In this document: positions 25,360-32,996 of the stretch, in pieces
How the letters are laid out: every line of letters begins with the position of its first letter
How positions within the stretch are numbered: the stretch's first letter is position 1
Notes under the pieces: model-generated
Told to the model about the DNA's origin: nothing
Database searches by the model: none
Seen by the model: the letters and a program-made list of their open reading frames with translations, nothing else
Program-made: the position numbers and the translations under genes
NCBI GenBank assembly: GCA_021797635.1
Contig: JAJZZI010000162.1
Location: forward strand, 1,409 to 35,145
Length of the DNA stretch: 33,737 bases
DNA from: Bacillota bacterium
GTDB taxonomy: Bacteria > Bacillota > Sulfobacillia > Sulfobacillales > Sulfobacillaceae
Reading direction: 5' to 3'

Positions 25360-26526
25360 TCATAGACTATAGGCGCTGACTAGGCTCCAATCTTTGCGGT
25401 AATCTTGGTCGCCAAAGAACTCCACCAAGGCCCGCAGCACATCGGCTTTCGATCGCAACAATACCGCCCGCCGAGATTCGCGATGAAACGCTTGAAACAG
25501 CTGGGAAGGACTCCGTTCGGTATCGTGGATTTCCCCATAGCCAAAGAGATTGACTCGGTCGTTAAGCCGTAGTCCCGTTTCCATGGCCACGGGATTGTCG
25601 GACGTGAGATTTCCCCCGTCGCTAAAGTGAAATGCGTATGCGTTGTACTCATCTTGAGGATATCGGTCTTGCAAAATTTGATAGGCCAGGCGATAAGCTG
25701 ACGATGAGACCGTGCCCCCTGAAGCGCCTTGATGAAAGAAGGCATGCTCGTCTACTTCCCGCGCGCGCACATCGTGACTCACGAACACGACTTGGACCTC
25801 TGGGTAATGCCGGCGGAGAAACTCGGTCGTCCAAAAGAAAAAGCTCTTGGCAAGATACTTTTCGAAGTTTCCCATCGACCCTGAGGTATCCATCAAGGCC
25901 ATCACCACGGCTCCGCCGCGCTGCCGGGATGGCTCCGCGCTCTTGTAGTAACGAAGATCTTCCGGTTTAAGCACCCCGACCCTCGGGTCGCCCTCGACCG
26001 CGTTTCGCGTCAGGTTGGCTATCAGTGTGCGTCGACGACACCAAGAGGCCCCAAAACGGCCCAATGAGCTCGCATCCAATTGGCCCTGCGCGCCGGGGGC
26101 GAGCTTGTCTGGATCCAAGTCGGGCAGGACCAGTTTATCGAACAAGACCTGGGACACGTCTTCCAGCAGGACGGGAATTTCGGTCGCACCCCCCTCGCCG
26201 TCCTCATTCCCCGCTCCCCCGGCGGCTTCGGCACGGTCCTGACGAGACCCGTCTCCGCCTTCCGTAGAAGGCACGGACGGAACCCCGGCGTCCATAGATC
26301 CCTGGTTGGGATCGTAACGAATGCGGCTCTCCGAGAGTTCTTCTAGGGTGATGTGGAAGTGTTGTTGGCCCCGACTAACCATCACGTGGTCCCTGGCCAC
26401 CATGTCGGCAAGATTTTTTTGAATGGCCTGCTCGATGCGCTCTCGATGGCGGCGCTGGTCCACCCAGTCGGGTTTGGCAGGACTTTCCCCCGCTTCGCAA
26501 ACGCTAAAGAGACGAATCGCAACCAC
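25360..26526 (-). CDS. yhbH: YhbH/YeaH family protein (DUF444, vWA-like)
   Basis: A 388-residue protein of the DUF444 family, found with PrkA and SpoVR and linked to sporulation or stress. It carries a MIDAS-like motif ALMDTSGSM (near 220) and FHFSDGGN, as in von Willebrand A folds. The N-terminal DQRRHRERIEQAIQKNLADMV block is characteristic. A Gly/Glu-rich linker at about 80-115 is low complexity. The GTG start is taken from alignment with B. subtilis YhbH. Its ribosome binding site AAGGGAGG abuts the GTG, which is unusually close; the ATT three codons on would have ideal spacing. It begins 29 nt after prkA. Confidence 0.9.
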   Translation of the reverse strand: MVAIRLFSVCEAGESPAKPDWVDQRRHRERIEQAIQKNLADMVARDHVMVSRGQQHFHITLEELSESRIRYDPNQGSMDAGVPSVPSTEGGDGSRQDRAEAAGGAGNEDGEGGATEIPVLLEDVSQVLFDKLVLPDLDPDKLAPGAQGQLDASSLGRFGASWCRRRTLIANLTRNAVEGDPRVGVLKPEDLRYYKSAEPSRQRGGAVVMALMDTSGSMGNFEKYLAKSFFFWTTEFLRRHYPEVQVVFVSHDVRAREVDEHAFFHQGASGGTVSSSAYRLAYQILQDRYPQDEYNAYAFHFSDGGNLTSDNPVAMETGLRLNDRVNLFGYGEIHDTERSPSQLFQAFHRESRRAVLLRSKADVLRALVEFFGDQDYRKDWSLVSAYSL

Positions 26527-26555
26527 CCTCCCTTAAAAGTCTCGGCATAGAGGTC

Positions 26556-28391
26556 TCATGCGCGAAATACGGCGGCGAGCCGTCGAATCGCCTTCGTGGC
26601 ACAACGCGGACAATACGAGCCGGTGGCCACCATATGTTCCACCGCGCGCTCGATCCACTCCAGCGCCTTACCATCCGGACCGCTAAAGTGTAGAGCGTCA
26701 CGAAGGTCGTCAAACAGCTTGGCTTCTAATGCTCGGCGAAGCGTAGGGGCAACCGCCGCCAAGTGCTTGGAACCGTGCTCGAGGGCCGTATACATCTCTT
26801 CGCGAAACTGATGCTTCTGGCTGTCGGCTACCTCTAGCCGCGTTTCAATCTGCCGAAGCAGTCGCTCCGCCCCGGGACGGTCCTCTGGCCGGGCAACGTC
26901 GCATACGGACACGGCCAGCGCCGCACAATAATTCTGAAACAAGGATTCAAGCTGATCCTGACCTTCGGCTAAAAAAGCTCTACGAACTTCGGCTTCAATC
27001 TCGGCATCAAGCAAGTCCTCGGCCATGCTGGCACACTCCTCAACCCCCTCTCGCCACTGGGAATCGGCAAAGGGATCGTGGCTTGCCCCGCTGACCAAGG
27101 CGGAAATGGCGTCGCTGGCATCTACGCAATCTTTGGCCCGAACGATGGCTTTGGCAAGGCGATTCATGATGTAGCGGGGATCTAGTCCGTCAAATCCATC
27201 GGTCACCGGGCCGTCGTCGTGGAGCCCTTGGCGATGTCGCTCTAATTTGCTCAATCGGTCACCGCCCTGCCTGGGTTCGTCGTGAAACCGCGATAGCACC
27301 GCCATGGTGGCTGCCATTTCCAGCCCCTTGTCCGATATGTGCAGCTCGTTTTGGGCATGAGAGCGCAAGAGCTTTTGATAAATCCGCACTTCTTGACGAA
27401 CGTCCAGGTTGTAGGGAACGGGCACGACCAGCATGCGCGACAAGAGTGCCTGGTTTTTAGGGTTTTTCTTAAACGTGCGGAACTCGTGTTCGTTCGTATG
27501 GCCGACGATGACCTCGTCTGCCGAAATGAGTTGATAACGGCCGGTCTTGAAATTGCCTTCTTGGCTCAACGACAACAGGTGATACAGGAAGCGTTCATCA
27601 AGCTTTAGCATCTCCTGGAATTCCACCAGCCCGCGGTTGGCGATGTTGAGTTCTCCGTCAAAACGAAATGCTCTCGGGTCCGATTCCGTCCCCACCCGAC
27701 CAATCTCAGCAAAATCGATCGACCCGGTAAGTTCCGAGATGTCTTGCGACTTCGGATCGGAGGGAGCATAGGTACCAACGCCTCGTCGATGCGCTTCTGA
27801 AAACCAAAGCCGCTCCACTTCAAAACCGTCAAGCCTTCCTTGATATTCGTGCTCGAGGCGCCATTGGCAGTGTGGGCATAGGGTCGCGTCTGTCAACAGG
27901 TCAAGCCCAAGGTCTTTGGCCAACTCCCGCCGTACGGGCAAAGGCCAAAGGTTTAAGGGTTCTTCGTGCATAGGGCATCCCGAAATGGCGTATGCTTGGC
28001 CCTCTGAGGTCCGGCTAAACCGCTCCAAGCCACGCTTGATTAGCGTGACCATGGTGGATTTCCCTCCACCCACGGGACCCACTAAGAGCAGAATCCTCCG
28101 TCGAACATCAAATCCCCGGGCTGATGGCAAAAAGTAATCCTCGACCAAGCGCCTTATCGCGTCATCGATGCCAAATAAGCTACGACTAAAAAAGGGGTAG
28201 GGGTGGCCGCTTTCATCTTCGAGGCCCTCGGCCAGAATCATCCGGCAAATGCGCTGATGAGCCGTTTCAGCAATACTTGGGCGAGCCTTGACCTCTACCA
28301 AATACTCTCCTAAACTAATTCGTCCCGAGGGCTCACTTCGGATAAATAGCCGACTATCATCCAGCATGGACAACGGTTCGTTGGTGGCCAC
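26556..28391 (-). CDS. prkA: PrkA, AAA+ serine protein kinase/ATPase
   Basis: PrkA is an AAA+ ATPase reported as a serine protein kinase and, in Bacillus, as an ATP-dependent protease affecting sporulation via the Hpr regulon. The Walker A motif GPVGGGKST is at about 105-113. Other blocks include CPMHEEPLNLWP, GANR-like RGLVEFQEMLK in the ATPase core, and KNPKNQALLSRM. The C-terminal half is the PrkA-specific domain. The chosen start is GTG at 28389-28391, 6 nt after AAGGAGG, giving 611 aa; an ATG nine codons earlier has no ribosome binding site. It opens the operon prkA-yhbH-spoVR. No clear sigma-E or sigma-G promoter was found in the 91 bp after corA. Confidence 0.95.
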   Translation of the reverse strand: MATNEPLSMLDDSRLFIRSEPSGRISLGEYLVEVKARPSIAETAHQRICRMILAEGLEDESGHPYPFFSRSLFGIDDAIRRLVEDYFLPSARGFDVRRRILLLVGPVGGGKSTMVTLIKRGLERFSRTSEGQAYAISGCPMHEEPLNLWPLPVRRELAKDLGLDLLTDATLCPHCQWRLEHEYQGRLDGFEVERLWFSEAHRRGVGTYAPSDPKSQDISELTGSIDFAEIGRVGTESDPRAFRFDGELNIANRGLVEFQEMLKLDERFLYHLLSLSQEGNFKTGRYQLISADEVIVGHTNEHEFRTFKKNPKNQALLSRMLVVPVPYNLDVRQEVRIYQKLLRSHAQNELHISDKGLEMAATMAVLSRFHDEPRQGGDRLSKLERHRQGLHDDGPVTDGFDGLDPRYIMNRLAKAIVRAKDCVDASDAISALVSGASHDPFADSQWREGVEECASMAEDLLDAEIEAEVRRAFLAEGQDQLESLFQNYCAALAVSVCDVARPEDRPGAERLLRQIETRLEVADSQKHQFREEMYTALEHGSKHLAAVAPTLRRALEAKLFDDLRDALHFSGPDGKALEWIERAVEHMVATGSYCPRCATKAIRRLAAVFRA

Positions 28392-28482
28392 CACAGGCCT
28401 CCTTGTCACTATCGTCATTCAATCTTCGAAGCTAATTTTTCCCAAGACCGGCACGATTTAGACATTGCCCTGACGGTGGTCA

Positions 28483-29421
28483 TTAAAGATGATCGTGGCG
28501 CTTCATATAGATAAAGATCGCTGCCGTCACCGTCACCATAAGCACCAAGGAATACCAGTAGCCGTATTTCCAATGAATTTCCGGAATATCGAAGTTCATG
28601 CCGTAGATGGAAGCAATCGTGGTAGCGGGAAGCGCCAGTACGGAAATGACCGTCAGCACCCGCATCACTTTGTTAATTTCGTTTGATTGCATGGACGTAT
28701 AGGCTTCAACCGCCTCTGACAGTCCATCGCGGTAGCCATCCACGTCTTCTATGAGTTGCGACATGCGCTGGGACAAGTCCGTAAAATACAGGCGGTTTTT
28801 GTCATTGACGTAGGGAAAATGTTCGGATCCGAAGAGACTAAAGATCTCCAGTTCCGGTCGAATGGAACGACGGGCACGCATGGTCTGGCGACGCAGCCGC
28901 AAGATGTCATGGGACAAATTATGATAGGGGTGACTGAGCATGGCACGATGGATCTTTTCGTAGCCTTGGCTAATCTCGCCCGAGATTTTTCGCCAGGCGT
29001 TGACGTGAAGGTCAAGAAAATGATACAAGACCAGATCCACGCCATGAGCAAGCCCATTTTGCTCATACGAATGCTCAACCACGCGATCCAAGATGGCGTT
29101 TTCTCCCTGTAAGTGCGTAGTAACCAAAAACTGGTGACCAATAAAAACGCCCACCTCTTGGGTATTGAGATCGTCCACTGCACCCACCGGGTGATCCACG
29201 ATGGCGGTCACCGCTTTAGGTTCAATCAAGAGACCCGGCCGATGCTCATCTCCGTCAAGCACCCTTTGTACGGCCAAGGGATGGGCAGGATACAGATGAT
29301 GGAGTACCTCGGCCAGCGACTTGGCGTCTTTTTCACCTAGATCCACCCAAATCGCATCGGCATCTTTGGGCCAGGTATCGGTCCGATGGGTCTTTCCATC
29401 TTTACCGTATAAAATGCGCAT
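28483..29421 (-). CDS. corA: CorA-family Mg2+/Co2+ transporter
   Basis: A 312-residue divalent cation channel of the CorA family. It has a long cytoplasmic alpha/beta N-terminal domain, a coiled helix (about 215-255) leading into the membrane, the signature YGMNF with GMN at 274-276, and two C-terminal helices (about 252-273 and 287-305) ending in KRHDHL. All hallmarks of a functional pentameric channel are present. Start ATG with GGAGGTG at 8 nt. Divergent from the YIEGIA gene; prkA follows 91 nt downstream on the same strand and is probably a separate unit. Confidence 0.94.
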   Translation of the reverse strand: MRILYGKDGKTHRTDTWPKDADAIWVDLGEKDAKSLAEVLHHLYPAHPLAVQRVLDGDEHRPGLLIEPKAVTAIVDHPVGAVDDLNTQEVGVFIGHQFLVTTHLQGENAILDRVVEHSYEQNGLAHGVDLVLYHFLDLHVNAWRKISGEISQGYEKIHRAMLSHPYHNLSHDILRLRRQTMRARRSIRPELEIFSLFGSEHFPYVNDKNRLYFTDLSQRMSQLIEDVDGYRDGLSEAVEAYTSMQSNEINKVMRVLTVISVLALPATTIASIYGMNFDIPEIHWKYGYWYSLVLMVTVTAAIFIYMKRHDHL

Positions 29422-29470
29422 CGTCCACGCACCTCCAATCGTTAGTCATGATGTCCACCGCAGATTGGTG

Positions 29471-29500
29471 GTATGCAATTATCCAATCCAACTCACACTA
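29471..29500 (+). promoter_or_regulatory. sigma-G/F-like forespore promoter of the YIEGIA gene
   Basis: GTATG at 29471-29475, 18 bp, then CACACTA at 29494-29500. B. subtilis sigma-G promoters follow GHATR-N18-CATNHTA (recalled consensus); only the third base of the -10 box differs. The predicted start near 29507 leaves a 30-nt leader with TAGGAG before the GTG. The fit to a sporulation-linked gene supports it. Confidence 0.45.
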
Positions 29501-29536
29501 GCCAGGTAAATCAGTAAATACGTAGGAGTGATCGCC

Positions 29537-30454
29537 GTGTCGTCCCCTTCTGCTCCCATCGACTGGACTCCCATGATCATTGGGTTCATCGCGGGGTTCA
29601 TCTCGCGCTTGATCTCGCTGCGCAGCGGGCGCGACCATTATCCCGGATACCCGTCTGGATATATCTCTCAGTTCGCGCTAGGCATCATCGCCGCCATGGT
29701 TGGATCCTCCATCATCACGGCCCTAGTGGGAAAACAATTTACCGCAGCAACCTTTCTCACCTTGGCCGCGACCCAGTTCCGTGACGTGCGTACGACCGAA
29801 CGCGCCACCTTAACCGCTGAGGAAAAGCTCATTTTAGTACCCCGAGGGGCGGGGTACATCGAAGGCATCGCCATTACCTACGAAGCGCGAAATTACGCCG
29901 CCATGCTGGTCGCTCTGGTTACCTCGACCGCGGCCGCCTTCTTGACGTGGATTCCGGGGATTATCGTAGGCATTTTAAGCATCGTTGTAGCCCAGCGTTT
30001 GATGCAGGGCAAGACTATCGGGGATATTCTCGAGGTCCGCGCGTCGAAAATTAGCTTTGAAAAGGAATCCCTCTTGTACGCAGGCGACGTGATGTTGATG
30101 GAGGTGGGCCTGCCCCATACGCGACAGCGCTGGATGGAAGACGGCCTAGCCGTAGAGCTCATTCCTAAAAACCCTCGCGGGCAAGCCGCCCTCTGGAACG
30201 TCTCTCAGCGTCAGGCCATGACCCACGTAGCGGCTTCGGCCGTGGGCGTACAAAAAGACGTGGGTTATCCTGACCAAAGTCCCTTGTGTCGCATGGAACT
30301 GCCACACCCAAGCGGCAAGGCTGGTCTTGGCATTCTCCCCGTGCACCGCGATATGGACCGCTTGATTGACGCCATTAAAGCCACTCCCGTCTTGGAATCG
30401 GGAAAATGGTCCAAACTCTCCAACACGGTGAAGCATACCGAATCGGGCAGCTAG
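29537..30454 (+). CDS. YIEGIA family membrane protein
   Basis: A 305-residue protein of the YIEGIA family, named for the motif seen here in GAGYIEGIAITYEARNYAAM. The family is found almost only in endospore formers; its function is unknown. There are about three to four hydrophobic segments in the first 160 residues (IIGFIAGFISRLI, LGIIAAMVGSSIITALV, and the pair AAMLVALVTSTAAAFLTWIPGIIVGILSIVVAQ). A soluble C-terminal domain follows, with KEVGYPDQSP-like and GLGILPVHRD blocks. The start GTG at 29537 has TAGGAG 8 nt upstream; a GTG nine bases earlier is too close to that site. A short AGCCT/AGGCT stem overlaps the stop. Confidence 0.88.
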   Translation: MSSPSAPIDWTPMIIGFIAGFISRLISLRSGRDHYPGYPSGYISQFALGIIAAMVGSSIITALVGKQFTAATFLTLAATQFRDVRTTERATLTAEEKLILVPRGAGYIEGIAITYEARNYAAMLVALVTSTAAAFLTWIPGIIVGILSIVVAQRLMQGKTIGDILEVRASKISFEKESLLYAGDVMLMEVGLPHTRQRWMEDGLAVELIPKNPRGQAALWNVSQRQAMTHVAASAVGVQKDVGYPDQSPLCRMELPHPSGKAGLGILPVHRDMDRLIDAIKATPVLESGKWSKLSNTVKHTESGS

Positions 30455-30723
30455 CCTGTCCGAAGGCTCTCGTCGAAGACCAGTCTGGGATTTGAGAATA
30501 GTCATGGGATCCTCTGCAGTCGCCTCAGCCAGTCAGCGCTCGGTGGGCATGGCCCCGAACCAACGGCCTCGCCCTTTAGCGTCCCCGATTTTTACGCTTT
30601 CGTGCCCGAATGGTGAAAAAGACATTGGGGCGTGCAAGACTGGAAGCACCTTCTCCCAAAACGGGACCGGCACCCACACATCGGAGTGGATGTTCTATTA
30701 GGAATTCGCAGTATTGCAATGAC
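30455..30723. other. intergenic, possible gene remnant
   Basis: No intact gene. One frame (about 30585-30750) reads DFYAFVPEW, a stop, then WGVQDWKHLLPKRDRHPHI and GVDVLLGIRSIAMT, which looks protein-like but is interrupted and not recognised. It may be a decayed gene or chance. Confidence 0.25.
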
Positions 30724-31272
30724 TTACGGCCGGAAGAAGTCGGCCACCGCGAGTGGTACACCGGGGAAAATCGAGCTTTGAGTTGTCTCGTTTCGGCGAA
30801 AAGGACCGATCCCTGCGTATCCTTCCGCGGTCAGACGATACACGAAGAGCGTTGCCACCTCTGGATCAAGAATCCAATATTCTCGGACACCAAACTTAGC
30901 ATATAAGTGGGCCTTCACTCCAAGGTCCCGAATCCGGGTGCTGGCGGACAACACCTCAACCATGAGGTCCGGCGCTCCCTGCACATGAGCCTCTTTGACA
31001 ATATCCAGGTGCTCCGCACGAATGAAGAGCACATCCGGTTCGGTGACGTTGTGGTCATCAAAAACGACATCAATCGGGGAGAGCGCCACTTTGCCCAGTC
31101 CGGCATTTTCTCGTTCGGTTAACCACAAGTGCATAAAATGAACCATTCGTTGATGCGTCCAACTCGGAGCCGGGCTCACGGCTAGATCTCCTTCCAAAAC
31201 TTCATAGCGCTTGCCGTCGTCTGGCATCTGCGCCAAATCACTTGCGTGGAAAATCGGTCGAATGACATCCAC
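30724..31272 (-). CDS. Uma2 family (DUF820) restriction-endonuclease-like protein
   Basis: A 182-residue protein of the Uma2 family, which has a PD-(D/E)XK nuclease-like fold and is abundant in cyanobacteria and some Firmicutes; its biological role is not established. Visible family blocks are GKRYEVLEGDLAVSPAPS, WTHQRMVHFM, the acidic PDVLFIRAE, then PDLMVEVLSAST with the putative catalytic Asp-X-Glu-X-Leu region, the following Lys (VKAHLYAKFGVREYWILDPE), and a C-terminal FPGVPLAVADFF. GTG start with GGAGGTG 9 nt upstream. It stands alone at the edge of the accessory stretch, with intergenic DNA of uncertain content on both sides. Confidence 0.87.
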   Translation of the reverse strand: MDVIRPIFHASDLAQMPDDGKRYEVLEGDLAVSPAPSWTHQRMVHFMHLWLTERENAGLGKVALSPIDVVFDDHNVTEPDVLFIRAEHLDIVKEAHVQGAPDLMVEVLSASTRIRDLGVKAHLYAKFGVREYWILDPEVATLFVYRLTAEGYAGIGPFRRNETTQSSIFPGVPLAVADFFRP

Positions 31273-31814
31273 GGCATCGCACCTCCTCGTACGTATGACA
31301 GCAATTTGCTAGGCCCACCAACGTCGAGTGACAAGCCTCTGACCGACCCTTACCGTCGATGGATTGCAATGACGGCCAAGGTGCAACAATTAACAAAGGC
31401 CTGCGATATGCGAAAGTGGGGGTTGTATAGCATGGGAACCAAAGACCGGAATAAGGCCTAAAACAGGACTGAGTGAGACCGATGACTGGCGTGAGGATAA
31501 CCAATCGTCGCGGTGAAAGCTACCAGGAATCATCCGAACCGTTCGATCAAGGGATCCTAAACTTCGGTTGTTACGCCGTTTTGGAGCTTGTTCCAGTGTT
31601 GAGCACAGTTGCTAGAGAAACCCCTGTTATCCTTAGCGCAAGAACTGTAGGCGGTCGCGCTGACCGATGAGTTCAGTGCGCACGAATATGCTGCGCGCAC
31701 CTTAAACATTCCCGTCGTGAGTGACGCCGGAAACCGGTGCCCTTATCCCAGGAAGCCGCACAGCGCTCGCCACCTCGTGTCAAGACATGGGCCTGAGGGA
31801 ATCCAAAGCGTTTC
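31273..31814. other. long intergenic stretch without a supported gene
   Basis: About 540 bp between the Uma2 gene and a doubtful plus-strand ORF. A frame on plus (31485-31670, beginning MTGVRITNRRGESYQ) is open for 61 codons but has no ribosome binding site and no recognisable motif. An imperfect inverted repeat GTGCGCACGAATATGCTGCGCGCAC lies near 31677-31701. Otherwise I see nothing; it may be decayed mobile DNA. Confidence 0.3.
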
Positions 31815-32081
31815 ATGCAGCGACCCGTGCCGGGTAGCCGCTTATCGCGCCTAGAGTGGGCCTTGCGATGGGATGACACCATCCCGCAAAGCACCGGAGA
31901 TATTACCGAACACCCTAGCATCAATCGTGGAGATTTGCTCCGCGAGATTTATACCCGGGGCATTGCCCCCTATGAAGATCCCACCATGGACCGAGCCACG
32001 CGATTGAACGAACTGGATCAACGCCGGAAACAAAGGCGTCAGAGTAATCCCCGATCATTCCGAGGGAATAAGCGACGATGA
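31815..32081 (+). CDS. doubtful hypothetical protein, 88 aa
   Basis: Hydrophilic and strongly basic frame with protein-like stretches (ITEHPSINRGDLLREIYTRG, DRATRLNELDQRRKQRR). No membrane segment, no cysteine. The ATG has no good ribosome binding site; GAGGGA is about 15 nt away, and an internal TTG could be the start. I do not recognise it. It could be a real small gene of the accessory region, the tail of a broken larger one, or chance. Confidence 0.3.
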   Translation: MQRPVPGSRLSRLEWALRWDDTIPQSTGDITEHPSINRGDLLREIYTRGIAPYEDPTMDRATRLNELDQRRKQRRQSNPRSFRGNKRR

Positions 32082-32200
32082 GGCGTTCTCCGTGGTCCGC
32101 GACGTTCGACGAGTTTCGGTACGATTCCTATGTATTCTGCGATCACGGGAACCATGACAAACGGCTCGATCCTTAGCGCTAATGGCTTAGCGGGCAGAAG

Positions 32201-32220
32201 TGTGCCTGATTGACCCCCAC
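32201..32220 (+). mobile_element. short sequence like an IS21-family terminal repeat
   Basis: TGTGCCTGATTGACCCCCAC resembles the end repeats of IS21 elements, which often read TGTG-CCGGATTGACCCCCAC (recalled). No istA or istB gene follows, so at best this is a relic end. It lies just beyond the end of the broken recombinase gene. Confidence 0.2.
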
Positions 32221-32233
32221 GATTCACCTTACA

Positions 32234-32780
32234 CTACCGTAAATACTGATAGACGGTCTCGCGACTAATTCCAAAGGTCTGGGCCAGGGTCGTCTTCGCC
32301 TCCCCGGCCTGCGCCTGCTGCCGGAGCATTTGCACTTCCCCGTCGTCAACGCGCGCTTTCGCCCCCGATAGACGCCGCGTTGTTTGGCCAAGGCAATGCC
32401 CTCACGTTGCCGTTCTTGCAGGAGGACCCGTTCAAATTCGGCAAAGGCCCCCATCGCGGAGAACATCAGCTGGGCCATCGGCGAGTCGTCGCCGGGGTCA
32501 ACTGCTCGTGGACAAATTCCACCCGAACGCCCTGGGCCGTCAACCGCGCGACCAGTTGACGGAGATCCGCCAGATCGCGCGCCAGGCGGTCCAGGCTATG
32601 GACGACCACGGTATCGCCCGCGCGCACAAAGGCCAATAACTGCTCCAGCTGCGGCCGGTGGATATCCTTCCCGGAGGCATACTTAATAAACACCTGGTCG
32701 ACCGGCACCTGGTCCAGTTGCCGCGCCGGCTGTTGATCCCCACTGCTCACCCGAATATACCCGATGCGGTGCCCCATCAT
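32234..32780 (-). pseudogene. serine recombinase (resolvase/invertase family), two frameshifts
   Basis: Small serine recombinase of resolvase/Hin type, about 180 residues when the frame is restored. The N-terminal part is intact: GYIRVSS with the catalytic serine, ASGKDIHRPQLEQLLAF, and VVVHSLDRLARDLADL. Near 32490-32500 the frame shifts, as if 4 bp were lost between LT and GDDSP; the next part reads MAQLMFSAMGAFAEFER and QREGIALAKQRGVYRG. A second shift at a run of five C (32362-32366; six would restore the frame) precedes the C-terminal helix-turn-helix QTFGISRETVYQYLR and TAG at 32234. Start ATG at 32780 with GGGGGAT upstream. The 4-bp lesion makes a simple sequencing error unlikely as the sole cause. 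Confidence 0.85.
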
Positions 32781-32806
32781 TCGATCCCCCGAATATCTCA
32801 CCGACG

Positions 32807-32875
32807 TGTCCGAATAGCTTCTAGGATCCTCCAAGGATCTTGTCGAACAATGCGCTTTAGGACCGTATTCGGACG
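32807..32875. repeat. inverted repeats upstream of the recombinase gene, possible res-like site
   Basis: TGTCCGAATA (32807-32816) and TATTCGGACG (32866-32875) are inverted, 9 of 10 bases matching. Between them are GATCCT-CCA-AGGATC (32825-32839) and TGTCGAACA (32841-32849). Resolvase half-sites of the Tn3/gamma-delta type follow TGTCYGNTA-like patterns (recalled), so this may be the recombinase binding region. The spacing of the outer arms (49 bp) does not match a single gamma-delta subsite. Confidence 0.4.
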
Positions 32876-32996
32876 CGTTTGGGCCACGATCCGGACGTCC
32901 GGTTAGGGTATACATCAATTTTACAAGTAACCCAGTGAGGAATTCTTACGTTATACCTTATAGAACGAAAGTCATGCCATAGAGAGGTCCCTGGTA

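Noticed and set aside
30492-30906. Plus-strand frames in and beside the Uma2 gene
   Set aside because: No motifs, Ser/Gly-rich random-looking translation, and overlap with a clear minus-strand gene.
32362-32366. Programmed frameshift in the recombinase gene
   Set aside because: A run of five C (five G on the coding strand) could slip, but the other shift is a 4-bp loss without a slippery site, and this recombinase family is not known to use frameshifting.
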